Shown in pieces: positions 9,037 to 17,418 of a DNA stretch of 64,000 nucleotides. The stretch lies in the NCBI RefSeq assembly GCF_965216415.1, contig NZ_CBDCFU010000002.1; one strand, given 5' to 3'. Position 1 is the stretch's first letter. Every line of letters starts with the position of its first letter. Source of the stretch: Marivita sp003149565. GTDB taxonomy: Bacteria > Pseudomonadota > Alphaproteobacteria > Rhodobacterales > Rhodobacteraceae. The notes beneath the pieces are model-generated. The model had not been told where the DNA came from and searched no databases. It was given only the letters and a program-made list of their open reading frames with translations. The position numbers and the translations under genes are program-made.

Positions 9037-10955
9037 GCCAACGGCTCTCGGACCACACCAGCCGGACCAAGAATTTTTCCTGCGATCTCAACGTCGTGTG
9101 GGTTGTGGTTGAACCAGAACCGCTCGGCCCCGGTGTCGCGCAGGCGCACGCCCATGGGCAGGGCGATGTTGTCTATTTCGGCCCGCTCACAGAGATTTTT
9201 TACCAAACGGTCAAAAAACGCATCATCGCCCCAACCGCCGCAATAGGTTGTGCTGCCAGAGCGCATGGTGACGGGTATACCCTGTTCTGTTGCAAATATC
9301 GTTTCGGCCCCGCCTTCGAGGTGTTCAAACCAGTTCTTCACCGCACCACCTTCGGCCACCAGGATTGGCATATCGGGGCGCAAGGTCTCCAACCGTGACA
9401 CGGTAACATCCAGACTAGGCCATGCCGGTGGCAACGGCACTGGGATGGTGAAGTCGCCATCACGTGCGGCGGAGCGCGGGCCGATCAGAACTTCGGCGCC
9501 GCTTGCAGAAAGTGCGGTCTTCAAATCGCTGGGCATCGTCATCATGCCGGGCGCGGCGACAAGCCGATACCCTGTGAAGTCGCGCTGCGTCGGCGGCAGG
9601 ATGTCCACGGTCACACCCGCGCGCCTGAACGCGCGGTAGAGGTCGAAGACCAGACCGAAATAGTCCATGCCCTGCCCCTGTGGCTGCACCTGCCACGCCC
9701 AGGCGGCGTCATAGTCGAAGATCAGCGCGACGGGCGCTTGCGCAATCGACACGTCGGGCGCGTCAGCCAGTTCCTGCGCCACTTGTTCGGCCTCAACATA
9801 GCCCGGCGCAATCACACTGTCAGGGCGCAAGAGGCCCGCGTGTAGCTGTTCCTGCGCAAAGGGCGCCTGACGCCAGCGGAAATAACAAACCGCCTCGGCC
9901 CCGTGCGCGAAGGCTTCCCACGTCCAGAGGCGAACCATGCCGGGCAAGGGTGCCGGGTTGTAGGGTGCCCAGTTCACCGGGCCGGGTTGCTGCTCCATGA
10001 CCCACCAGCGGCCACGCCCTACTGCGCGGTAAAGATCGTGGTGAAACGCCTGAAAGTCCGGATCGCCCTGCCGGGCATAGTGGCGCTGGTTTTCGGGCGA
10101 CGCGCCAACGCGGTCTTCGAGAAAGCCGAGCGGGTAGCTGTCCCATGTTGCGATCTCCAAATCCTCGCCCACCGCGAAATGGTCGAAATCGGTGATCCGC
10201 CCCATGAAATTGTGCGAAATCGGCGCGTCAGAATATTTGCGGATGATCTCCGCCTGCGCCCGGTTGAAGCGCACCACCTGATCGGACGAGAACCGCCGGA
10301 ATGCCTGCACATGGGCGGGATTGGGTTCGGTCACGGTCAGGTTGGGCAAGTCGATCTGATCGAAATCGTCATACTCCATCGACCAGAACACATTGCCCCA
10401 TGCGGCGTTCAGCGCGTCGATATCGCCATCATTGCCCTGCCCCGGATAGCGTGCACGCAACCAGCCTCGGAACGCCTGACGAGCGGCGTTGGAGTAGGAC
10501 AGGATCGTGTCGTGACAGCCGTATTCGTTGTCGGTCTGCCACGCGGCGACATGGGGGTTCCGGCCATATCGCTTGGCCACCTCGGTGACGATGCGGCGGC
10601 ATTCGTCGAGATAGCCGTCGTGGCTGAAGCAGTAGTGGCGGCGCGATCCAAAGCCGCGTGGGCGGCCTTGGGCATCCACCGCGAACATATCGGGATGCTT
10701 TTCGCAGACCCAGCGCGGCGGCGTGGCGGTTGGCGTGCCCAACACCACCTTCAGCCCCGCAGCGCCCAAGACCTCGATGGCTTCGTCCAGCCAGTCCCAG
10801 CGGAAATCGCCCGATGCGGGTTCGATCCGCGACCACGCGAATTCTCCGATGCGGACCCACGTGAGGCCAAGCGCGGCCATGCGGGCGGCGTCTTCCTCCC
10901 AGGTCGCGCGCGGCCAGTGTTCGGGGTAGTAGCAGGTGCCAAGCGTGCGTTTCAT
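9033..10955 (-). CDS. Beta-galactosidase, GH42 family
   Basis: Cytoplasmic GH42 beta-galactosidase of 640 residues. The N-terminal GTCYYPEHWP motif, the acid/base Glu144 in QTDNEYG and the probable nucleophile Glu321 in WVMEQQPGPVNW are all present. It should release galactose from beta-galactosides imported by the downstream-encoded ABC system. Its start overlaps the stop of the lactonase gene by four bases (ATGA), making it the last gene of the galactose operon. The end overlaps glk by four bases on the opposite strand with no space for a terminator. Confidence 0.92.
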   Translation of the reverse strand: MKRTLGTCYYPEHWPRATWEEDAARMAALGLTWVRIGEFAWSRIEPASGDFRWDWLDEAIEVLGAAGLKVVLGTPTATPPRWVCEKHPDMFAVDAQGRPRGFGSRRHYCFSHDGYLDECRRIVTEVAKRYGRNPHVAAWQTDNEYGCHDTILSYSNAARQAFRGWLRARYPGQGNDGDIDALNAAWGNVFWSMEYDDFDQIDLPNLTVTEPNPAHVQAFRRFSSDQVVRFNRAQAEIIRKYSDAPISHNFMGRITDFDHFAVGEDLEIATWDSYPLGFLEDRVGASPENQRHYARQGDPDFQAFHHDLYRAVGRGRWWVMEQQPGPVNWAPYNPAPLPGMVRLWTWEAFAHGAEAVCYFRWRQAPFAQEQLHAGLLRPDSVIAPGYVEAEQVAQELADAPDVSIAQAPVALIFDYDAAWAWQVQPQGQGMDYFGLVFDLYRAFRRAGVTVDILPPTQRDFTGYRLVAAPGMMTMPSDLKTALSASGAEVLIGPRSAARDGDFTIPVPLPPAWPSLDVTVSRLETLRPDMPILVAEGGAVKNWFEHLEGGAETIFATEQGIPVTMRSGSTTYCGGWGDDAFFDRLVKNLCERAEIDNIALPMGVRLRDTGAERFWFNHNPHDVEIAGKILGPAGVVREPLA

Positions 10956-11797
10956 AGAATGACTTGGTGTTCCTTCTGGCCTTTCGTCCCGGAGGGGATG
11001 GCGAAGGTCTTGCCGTCACTTTCGCCTGCCGGGTTAAGCCCCTCTGTGGCCGAAGTGACGAACAGCGTGCTGAGATCAGGCCCTCCAAAGGCGGGGCAAC
11101 TGGCCTGCACACCGGGAACGGCAATCGCGCGGATCAATGCGCCATCGGGCCCGTAGCAGGCCACACGGGACGCGCCCCATTGCGCGACCCAGAGGTTGCC
11201 CTCGGCATCGACGACCGCACCATCGGGGTTCAGTTCAGCGGCGGTCAGATCCGTGAAAAGCGTAGGCTTGCCGTCCGGATACCCCTCGTCGTCCAGTGCC
11301 ACTTTCAGAATCTTGCGCTTGTGCGTGTCGGTGTAGAAGGCGTGGCCGCGGTCTGGTGCAAAGCAGATCGCATTCGAAATGGTGATCTTGTCGAACAGCT
11401 TGGTCAACGTGCCATCGTAATAGCGGTAGATTGCCCCGGCCCCAGTTTCGGCGTTCTTGCCCATCGTCCCGATCCAGAACCCGCCCCACGGGTCGGCGCG
11501 GCCATCGTTTGAACGGGTGACAGGATTGTCGGATTCGAGCGGCTGTATGAAAGTGCTTTCACCAGTCTTGGTCTCGAACACCGATAGGGATGTTTCGCTG
11601 GCAATGAGCAGTACCCCCGTGTCGATCCACCCTGCGGCTGAGACATGTTCGTCAAAATTCCAACTTTGTTCTTCCGTGCCGTCGCTGCGGTAAAGCGTCT
11701 TGCCAAGAATATCGAACCAGTAGAGCACCTGTTCTTCGGGGTGCCAGAGCGGGCCTTCGCCCAGGTTACAGACTATATTGCTAAAGATAGAGGCCAT
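10952..11797 (-). CDS. SMP-30/gluconolactonase-family sugar lactonase
   Basis: Six-bladed propeller lactonase of 281 residues. Expected metal ligands appear as Glu in NLGEGPLWHP, Asn/Asp in RSNDGRADPWGGFW, and Asp in NPDGAVVDAEGNLWVAQWG. By context it opens galactono-lactone, formed by the SDR dehydrogenase, to galactonate. It overlaps the aldolase gene by one base upstream and the beta-galactosidase by four bases downstream, so it is part of a single tightly coupled operon. Arabinono- or gluconolactone are possible alternative substrates. Confidence 0.85.
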   Translation of the reverse strand: MASIFSNIVCNLGEGPLWHPEEQVLYWFDILGKTLYRSDGTEEQSWNFDEHVSAAGWIDTGVLLIASETSLSVFETKTGESTFIQPLESDNPVTRSNDGRADPWGGFWIGTMGKNAETGAGAIYRYYDGTLTKLFDKITISNAICFAPDRGHAFYTDTHKRKILKVALDDEGYPDGKPTLFTDLTAAELNPDGAVVDAEGNLWVAQWGASRVACYGPDGALIRAIAVPGVQASCPAFGGPDLSTLFVTSATEGLNPAGESDGKTFAIPSGTKGQKEHQVIL

Positions 11798-12402
11798 CAG
11801 AACATCACCGCATCATAGGCCGCAACGATCTCTGCGGCACGGGTCTCAGTGTCGGCGCGCGATGCGCCGGGTTTATAAAGCGCGGAGCCGATGCCAAACC
11901 CATCGACACCCGCAGCACGCCAGTCGGAAAAGTTCGATGGGCCAGCGCCACCCACGGCATAGGTTTCGGTGCCCGACGGCAAAACCGCCTTGATGGCTCT
12001 CAGGCCATCTGGGCCCAAGAGTGATCCGGGAAAAAGCTTCAACCCGTCGGCCCCGTTTCGCAGCGCAGTAAAACATTCGGTAGGCGTCATCACGCCGGGA
12101 TAGCTTTTCATGCCCGCCTGTTTCGTCGCCACGATCACGCGCGGATTGCAGTCTGGCGACACCACCATGCCCGCGCCGATTTGGTGCAAGCGCTGCACAT
12201 CGTCCGGGCTCAACACCGTGCCTGCACCGATCAGAGCAGTCTGCCCGAAGGCATCTACCATCTGTTTGATCGACGTGAACGGATCGGGTGAATTGAGCGG
12301 CACTTCGATTGAGGTGATGCCCGCCTCGATCAGCGCTTCGGTGATCGGCACGGCCTCAGCCGGGGTGATCCCGCGCAGGATGGCGATGATCTTGCGGGTC
12401 AT
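11797..12402 (-). CDS. dgoA: 2-dehydro-3-deoxy-6-phosphogalactonate aldolase
   Basis: Class I KDPG/KDPGal aldolase, 201 residues. The Schiff-base lysine is in DGLKLFPGSLLGP and the catalytic glutamate in SIEVPLNSP. It would cleave 2-keto-3-deoxy-6-phosphogalactonate to pyruvate and glyceraldehyde-3-phosphate. Assignment to the galacto- rather than gluco-form rests on the adjacent kinase dgoK, with which it overlaps by four bases, and on galactosidases in the same operon. Confidence 0.88.
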   Translation of the reverse strand: MTRKIIAILRGITPAEAVPITEALIEAGITSIEVPLNSPDPFTSIKQMVDAFGQTALIGAGTVLSPDDVQRLHQIGAGMVVSPDCNPRVIVATKQAGMKSYPGVMTPTECFTALRNGADGLKLFPGSLLGPDGLRAIKAVLPSGTETYAVGGAGPSNFSDWRAAGVDGFGIGSALYKPGASRADTETRAAEIVAAYDAVMF

Positions 12403-13301
12403 TGCGTGGTCTCCTTCAGGCCCGAATAGGCCGCCTTCAGCCCTTCCAGCGTCATGCGTTCCGCGTCGGTGCGTTCGACAGGCAAGCCTTGGGCCCCGAG
12501 TGCATCGGCATAGGCCTTGCAGAGTTTGTCATCGCCAATGAGCGCCACATGCTGGCCCAGCCAATAGGGACGCGCGGCGGCGAGTTCCGCACCGATGAGA
12601 AGACCGGAGAGACGCGCTCGGGCTTCGCTTGCATGAAGATCGTTCAGCAGGCCTTCGGCCCGAATGGAAAAAAGCCGTGCGGCGAGGTCGGACGTGTTGG
12701 ACATTGCGGTGGAAACCGCATCGGCAAAAGCGCTGCCGTCCCAGCCGTCACCTGCCACCGTATGGCGCAGGACCGATTGCTGCGACAGAAGCGCGAACAT
12801 CTCTCCAGTCATGAAGGTGCGGAAGCTGACGATCTCGCCTGCGCTGATATGCACCCATTTGGTATGAGTGCCCGGCAGGCAGATCACGCCATCGAATTTC
12901 GGGTTCAGTGCAAGAAAGCCTGCGATTTGCGTTTCCTCCCCGCGCATAACATCGGCCGGGTTGGTCTGTTTGACGCCGGGCAGGATATGGACCGAAAGGC
13001 GTGGGTCATTGGTCGGCACACGGGTCGCGCGGTCGATACCCGGTGGAGTGCATGGGGCTTCCAAGTATTTCGCCTCGGCCCAGCCTTGGCGCGATCCGGC
13101 CATGCCGCAGACGATCACGCGGGTCATTCCGCTACCGAGCAAATCTCCTGACAGATCGAGCAGCGCTGGTTCAAACCCGTCGCGCGAAAGAGTCCCCATA
13201 CCAGCATCATTGCTGCGACGGGTCTGGACTGTGCCATTCTGCGCCATTGCCCAAACGCGCAGGTGGGAGGTGCCCCAATCGACTGCGAGCCAATCCGTCA
13301 T
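12399..13301 (-). CDS. dgoK: 2-dehydro-3-deoxygalactonokinase
   Basis: Kinase of the DgoK family, 300 residues from the ATG at 13299-13301. That start opens MTDWLAVDWGTSHLRVW, the family's phosphate-binding N-terminus; a longer in-frame reading would add 56 arginine-rich residues and is rejected. It phosphorylates 2-keto-3-deoxygalactonate for the aldolase encoded next. The start overlaps the dehydrogenase stop by four bases. The preceding enzyme, galactonate dehydratase, is not encoded nearby. Confidence 0.88.
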   Translation of the reverse strand: MTDWLAVDWGTSHLRVWAMAQNGTVQTRRSNDAGMGTLSRDGFEPALLDLSGDLLGSGMTRVIVCGMAGSRQGWAEAKYLEAPCTPPGIDRATRVPTNDPRLSVHILPGVKQTNPADVMRGEETQIAGFLALNPKFDGVICLPGTHTKWVHISAGEIVSFRTFMTGEMFALLSQQSVLRHTVAGDGWDGSAFADAVSTAMSNTSDLAARLFSIRAEGLLNDLHASEARARLSGLLIGAELAAARPYWLGQHVALIGDDKLCKAYADALGAQGLPVERTDAERMTLEGLKAAYSGLKETTQ

Positions 13302-14071
13302 GCCGCCACCGTCACAACGCCGCCGTCCACGGCCAACGTCTGGCCCGTCATCATGCGGCTGGTGTTCGAGGCAAGAAACAGCGTGGCATCGACCACGTCT
13401 TGTTCGACGAGGTGTTCCTTGAGGCATTGTTTGTCGAGATGCGCGGCAAGCGATTCCGGGTCGGCCCAAAGCTTTTTCTGCTTGTCAGTGAGCACCCAAC
13501 CGGGGGCCAAAGCGTTGAACCGGATCCTGTCCGGCCCGAACTCGCGCGCAAAACTGCGCGTCATGCCAGTAATGCCCGCATTGGCGGTCGTGTAGGCGAT
13601 GTAGCCCGCGTTGCCCATCATATAGCTGATGGAGCTGAAGTTGACGATCGCCCCGCCGCCAGCCTTTTGCATGCCGGGGATCACCGCCTGACAGGCGAAG
13701 AAATAGGCGTCTAGGTTGATGGCGGTCGACCAGTCCCAGAACTCGGCATCCACGTCGAGTGTTGTATGCCGTTTGTCGTTGGCTGCGTTATTGACCAGCA
13801 CGGTGATCGGGCCATGTGCGTCTGCCGCCTGCGCGATCGAGGACTGAAGTGCAGCGGTGTCGGTGATGTCGCACTGGATGAAGAACGGTGCTGTGCCGTG
13901 CTTGGCTTCCATCTCGGACACAAAAACGGACGCGTCGGAACGCCCGACAAAGGCGACCTTTGCGCCCTGCCCGAGGAACCCGTCGGTCAGCGCCGCTCCA
14001 ATTCCGGAACCGCCTCCGGTGATGAAAACGGACGCATCCTTGAGATCGTGGAATGTCGCGTATGAGGTCAT
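13298..14071 (-). CDS. SDR-family sugar dehydrogenase, probable galactose 1-dehydrogenase, with Tyr-x-x-x-Asn active site
   Basis: Short-chain dehydrogenase of 257 residues. The Rossmann motif TGGGSGIG is at 18-25, NNAAN at 94-98, and catalytic Ser147 and Tyr160 are in place. The usual active-site Lys four residues after Tyr is Asn164 (Y-T-T-A-N; codon AAT), an unusual change in a classical SDR. In this operon the expected reaction is oxidation of D-galactose to galactonolactone. Either the enzyme tolerates Asn, or its activity differs. It overlaps dgoK by four bases and abuts the GH4 gene. Confidence 0.8.
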   Translation of the reverse strand: MTSYATFHDLKDASVFITGGGSGIGAALTDGFLGQGAKVAFVGRSDASVFVSEMEAKHGTAPFFIQCDITDTAALQSSIAQAADAHGPITVLVNNAANDKRHTTLDVDAEFWDWSTAINLDAYFFACQAVIPGMQKAGGGAIVNFSSISYMMGNAGYIAYTTANAGITGMTRSFAREFGPDRIRFNALAPGWVLTDKQKKLWADPESLAAHLDKQCLKEHLVEQDVVDATLFLASNTSRMMTGQTLAVDGGVVTVAA

Positions 14072-15412
14072 TCAGGCGGCTTTCTTCAGTCGTGCAAATT
14101 CCGGCAGCATGTCGCCATGCGCAGCCAAGAGATCGGTTACAAGGTTGTGGATCTGGCGCAAGTCCAGTTCGGCAGCAGTGTGTGGGTCCATCATGGCCGC
14201 GTGGTAGACATGTTCGATGTCTTCGTCCACCAGCGCGCGGACAACAAGTTCCTGCACGTTGATCTGTGTGCGCATTAGCGCAACCAGTTGCGGAGGGATG
14301 TCATCGACGACCGAAGGCTGTATGCCATTGGCATCCACCATGCATGGCACCTCGACCGCCGCACCCTCGGGCAGTTGCGGTGCCTGTCCCCGGTTCGGCA
14401 GGTTGCCATAGATCGTGTAGGGCTGGTTGGTGACCATCGCGTTCATGATCTCGGCAGCGAATTCGTGGCTCTTCTTGAAGTCGATCTGATCCGCCGTACG
14501 GTAGGCTTTGGCCTGATCGGCCCAATCTGCCATCTGTTCGATGCAGCGCTTGGGGTATTCGTCCAGCGGCACGCTGAAGCTGTCGATCAGATCCTCACGG
14601 CCCGACTTGATGAACCACGGCACATATTCTGCCAGATGTTCTGAGCTTTCAGTGCAGAAATAGCCCAAATGCTCCATCACCTCGTAGCGCACTTTGTTGG
14701 CGCAGCGCGGCATCAGGAGCGGCGGTTTGGGCAGGCTGCCGTTGCGATAGCCCTCACGCAGCGCCGGATAGAGCGATGTGCCCCTGTGCGTCAGGTCCAG
14801 AAAGAACGCAACGTGGTTCACACCGGCCACGCGGTAGCGGATTTCGTCCTTCGGCAGATCGAGGTCGTGCGCCAGTTCCTGCACCGTGTTCTGCACGGAA
14901 TGGCAGAGACCCACCTGCTTCACATGCGGATAGCGTTCGGCAATCGCCCAGGTGTTGATCGCCATCGGGTTGACGTATTGCAGAAGGGTCGCGTTTGGAC
15001 AGAGCTCGGCCATATCCGCCGCCACGCGCCACAGATGCGGAACGGTGCGCAGACCGCGCATGATGCCGCCCACACCCAAGGTATCACCAATGGTTTGACG
15101 CAGCCCGTACTGCTTGGGGATGTCGAAATCGATCACCGTCGACGGCTCATAACCGCCGATCTGAAACGCAGTGACAACAAAGTCTGCCCCCGCCAATGCG
15201 CGGCGCTGGTCCGTCGTGGTTTCCACCTGGGCAGACCGCCCCGAAGCTGCAATCAGCTTACGCGCCACCAGCGCGGATTCCTCCAAACGCTGCTCGTTGA
15301 TGTCCATCAGCGCAAAGGTGGCCCCCTCCAACGCCGGAAAATGGAGAACGTCGCCCACGATATTCTTCATGAAGATCGTCGAGCCAGCACCGATAAAGGC
15401 GATGCGTGTCAT
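14072..15412 (-). CDS. melA: Alpha-galactosidase, GH4 family
   Basis: NAD- and divalent-metal-dependent GH4 glycosidase of 446 residues. The dinucleotide motif FIGAGST is at 6-12, and metal ligands Cys170 (GLCHSV) and His200 (GVNHVAF) are present, as in MelA-type alpha-galactosidases. It would hydrolyse imported melibiose- or raffinose-type sugars to galactose. The following SDR gene starts directly after its stop, and the transporter genes lie upstream, so sugar uptake, hydrolysis and oxidation appear to be one transcription unit. Alpha-glucuronidase activity is a less likely GH4 alternative. Confidence 0.87.
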   Translation of the reverse strand: MTRIAFIGAGSTIFMKNIVGDVLHFPALEGATFALMDINEQRLEESALVARKLIAASGRSAQVETTTDQRRALAGADFVVTAFQIGGYEPSTVIDFDIPKQYGLRQTIGDTLGVGGIMRGLRTVPHLWRVAADMAELCPNATLLQYVNPMAINTWAIAERYPHVKQVGLCHSVQNTVQELAHDLDLPKDEIRYRVAGVNHVAFFLDLTHRGTSLYPALREGYRNGSLPKPPLLMPRCANKVRYEVMEHLGYFCTESSEHLAEYVPWFIKSGREDLIDSFSVPLDEYPKRCIEQMADWADQAKAYRTADQIDFKKSHEFAAEIMNAMVTNQPYTIYGNLPNRGQAPQLPEGAAVEVPCMVDANGIQPSVVDDIPPQLVALMRTQINVQELVVRALVDEDIEHVYHAAMMDPHTAAELDLRQIHNLVTDLLAAHGDMLPEFARLKKAA

Positions 15413-15424
15413 GGTCTTAGGTCC

Positions 15425-16273
15425 TTATTTCACCGCGCCCAATGTCAGGCCCGCGATAAAGTGTTTCTGCATGAGGAAGAACATCAGCACCGGTGGCAGA
15501 GCTGCCACGATGCTGCCCGCGCTCATCAGGTGATAAGCGGCACGGTATTGTGCGTTGAAACTGGTGATGCCAGCCGTGACCGGCTGCGCATCCGGTCCCT
15601 GGGTCAGAACGATCGCCCAGAAATAGTCATTCCAGATGAAGGTAAAGATCAGCACTGCCAGTGCCGCCAGCGCCGGTTTCATCAGCGGTAGAACGACAAA
15701 CCAGAAGATGCGCCATTCGGCAACGCCTTCGACCCGCGCCGCTTCGATCAGCGGGAACGGCAGAGCGCGGATGAAGTTGCGCATGAAGAGCGTACAGAAC
15801 CCGGTTTGGAAGGCGATATGGAACAGGACGAGCCCCGTCTTGGTGTTATACAGCCCAAGGTCCAGCGTCAGGTCGCGCACTGGTACCATCAGGATCTGGA
15901 ACGGCACGAAATTGCCCGCGACGAACATGAAGAACACCCAGATGTTCGACCGGAATTTGTAGACCCCCAGTGCAAACCCGGCCATCGCCGACAGCGCCAC
16001 CGCGCCGATAACCGTCGGGATGGTGATCAGCACTGAGTTCAGCATGTAACGCGGCATGTCCGAGTTGAAGAACACCTGCCCGTAATTGTTGAAAAGCTCG
16101 AAAGACCCCGGAACGCCCCAGTAATTGCCTTGGGTAAAGTCCGTCGCCGGTTTGATCGAAAATATCGCGACGGCAATCAGCGGCAACAACCAAAGGATGA
16201 GCGCGATGGGGAGCATCGTCTTGTAGGCGGTCTGCGCGGGCGCGCTGGCCTGCTGGATCGGACGTGGGAACAT
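15425..16273 (-). CDS. Galactoside ABC transporter permease, MalG class
   Basis: Inner-membrane permease of 282 residues with six hydrophobic segments and an EAA loop (EAARVEGVAEWRIFWFVVLP). The ATG at 16271-16273 is preferred over a TTG five codons upstream because the run of G bases just before it makes the ribosome site. It pairs with the MalF-class permease encoded 88 bases upstream. By context the substrate is an alpha- or beta-galactoside. Confidence 0.88.
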   Translation of the reverse strand: MFPRPIQQASAPAQTAYKTMLPIALILWLLPLIAVAIFSIKPATDFTQGNYWGVPGSFELFNNYGQVFFNSDMPRYMLNSVLITIPTVIGAVALSAMAGFALGVYKFRSNIWVFFMFVAGNFVPFQILMVPVRDLTLDLGLYNTKTGLVLFHIAFQTGFCTLFMRNFIRALPFPLIEAARVEGVAEWRIFWFVVLPLMKPALAALAVLIFTFIWNDYFWAIVLTQGPDAQPVTAGITSFNAQYRAAYHLMSAGSIVAALPPVLMFFLMQKHFIAGLTLGAVK

Positions 16274-16361
16274 CAGATCACCCCCCAATCACTGCAGGCC
16301 GGCATGACCTTCATCTTGCCCAACGAACTCCCGCCGGAGACTCTCTTCAAACACCACATGC

Positions 16362-17288
16362 TCAATGCCCTCCTTTTTCTTCGCGGTACATCGACCAAAG
16401 GAAATACGCGATGAAGATCAACATGATGAGGAACAGCACCACCGCAATCGCTGCGCCATAGCCCATGCGGAATCCGTATTCCGACAAGGCTTTCTCGAAC
16501 ATGTAGAAAGATAGCACGCGGGTCTGGCCGAAGGGGCCGCCATTGGTCATGATCGATATGAGGTCAAAGGACCTAAGCGCACCGATGATCGTCACCACGA
16601 AGGCGATGAATGTGGCAGGCTTGAGCTGCGGGATGATGACGTACCAGAGCATCTTCCATCCTTTGGCGCCGTCCAGTCGCGCGGCTTCAACCTGCTCTGG
16701 ATCCACGGCGTTGAGACCGGTGAGATAAAGGATCATGCAATAGGCCGTCTGCGGCCACAGCCCCGCAAGGATGATCCCGTAGGTCGCCCATGTCGGATCG
16801 CCCAGCACGTTGACCGGACCAAGCCCCACCAGCGCCAGCATGTTCGACAACAGCCCTTCGTTCGGCAGGTAAAACCACGCGAACACAAGGCCAACGACGA
16901 CCTGTGACAGCACAAAAGGAAAGAAAAACAGAGACTTGTAGATACGGATTCCGGCGACCGTCTGGTTCAGGAACAGTGCGATGAACAGGCCCGCCGGGAT
17001 GGCCAGCAGATAGAAGACCAACCATTTCAGGTTGTTCCAGAGCGACACCTCGAAGGCGCGGTCGTTCATCAACTCCTGATAATTTGCCAGCCCGATATAT
17101 TCGGCCTGCCCCAGCCCGTCCCAATCATAGAGCGAAATCGAAAAGCTCTGAAAGATCGGGATGATGACGTAAACTGCGAAGAACAGGACGGCCGGCGCAA
17201 GAAACAGCCACGGAGTGACTGCGATTTCGTTGCGCTTGTACCAGCCGCGTTTCGGCGGGTCTGTGTCGGGCAAGGTTGCGGTGGTCAT
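16362..17288 (-). CDS. Galactoside ABC transporter permease, MalF class
   Basis: Membrane permease of 308 residues. After a hydrophilic N-terminus (about 1-25) come six membrane segments and an EAA loop (EAARLDGAKGWKMLWYVIIP). The ATG at 17286-17288 has a GGAGG ribosome site. It lies downstream of the solute-binding protein gene, separated by 130 bases holding two strong palindromes that may lower downstream expression relative to the binding protein. Confidence 0.88.
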   Translation of the reverse strand: MTTATLPDTDPPKRGWYKRNEIAVTPWLFLAPAVLFFAVYVIIPIFQSFSISLYDWDGLGQAEYIGLANYQELMNDRAFEVSLWNNLKWLVFYLLAIPAGLFIALFLNQTVAGIRIYKSLFFFPFVLSQVVVGLVFAWFYLPNEGLLSNMLALVGLGPVNVLGDPTWATYGIILAGLWPQTAYCMILYLTGLNAVDPEQVEAARLDGAKGWKMLWYVIIPQLKPATFIAFVVTIIGALRSFDLISIMTNGGPFGQTRVLSFYMFEKALSEYGFRMGYGAAIAVVLFLIMLIFIAYFLWSMYREEKGGH

Positions 17289-17350
17289 GGTCGGGTCTCC
17301 TCCACACGGGCCACGCGAAAGCCTATGTTCGGCTTACGGATGGGCCGTCG

Positions 17351-17378
17351 GGCAAGGTGCGACAACACGCATCTTGCC
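17351..17378. repeat. Imperfect 11-bp-arm hairpin between binding protein and permease genes
   Basis: GGCAAGGTGCG and CGCATCTTGCC form arms with one mismatch around a six-base loop. It lies 12 bases from a REP palindrome, so the pair resembles a bacterial interspersed mosaic element and may stabilise the binding-protein mRNA end. Confidence 0.7.
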
Positions 17379-17389
17379 GGTCTGGCGAA

Positions 17390-17411
17390 GGGTGCGTGAT
17401 CTCACGCACCC
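17390..17411. repeat. REP-family palindrome
   Basis: Arms GGGTGCGTGA and TCACGCACCC flank a two-base loop, eight bases after the stop of the solute-binding protein gene. Same core (GGTGCGTG...CACGCACC) as palindromes around the REP-associated transposase. There is no T-run, so it is not a standard intrinsic terminator. Confidence 0.9.
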
Positions 17412-17418
17412 TCGTTGT

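Noticed and set aside
17351..17411. Paired hairpins after the sugar-binding protein gene as a Rho-independent terminator
   Set aside because: Stems are strong but no T-run follows on the minus strand and the permease genes downstream need transcription, so they are listed as repeats.
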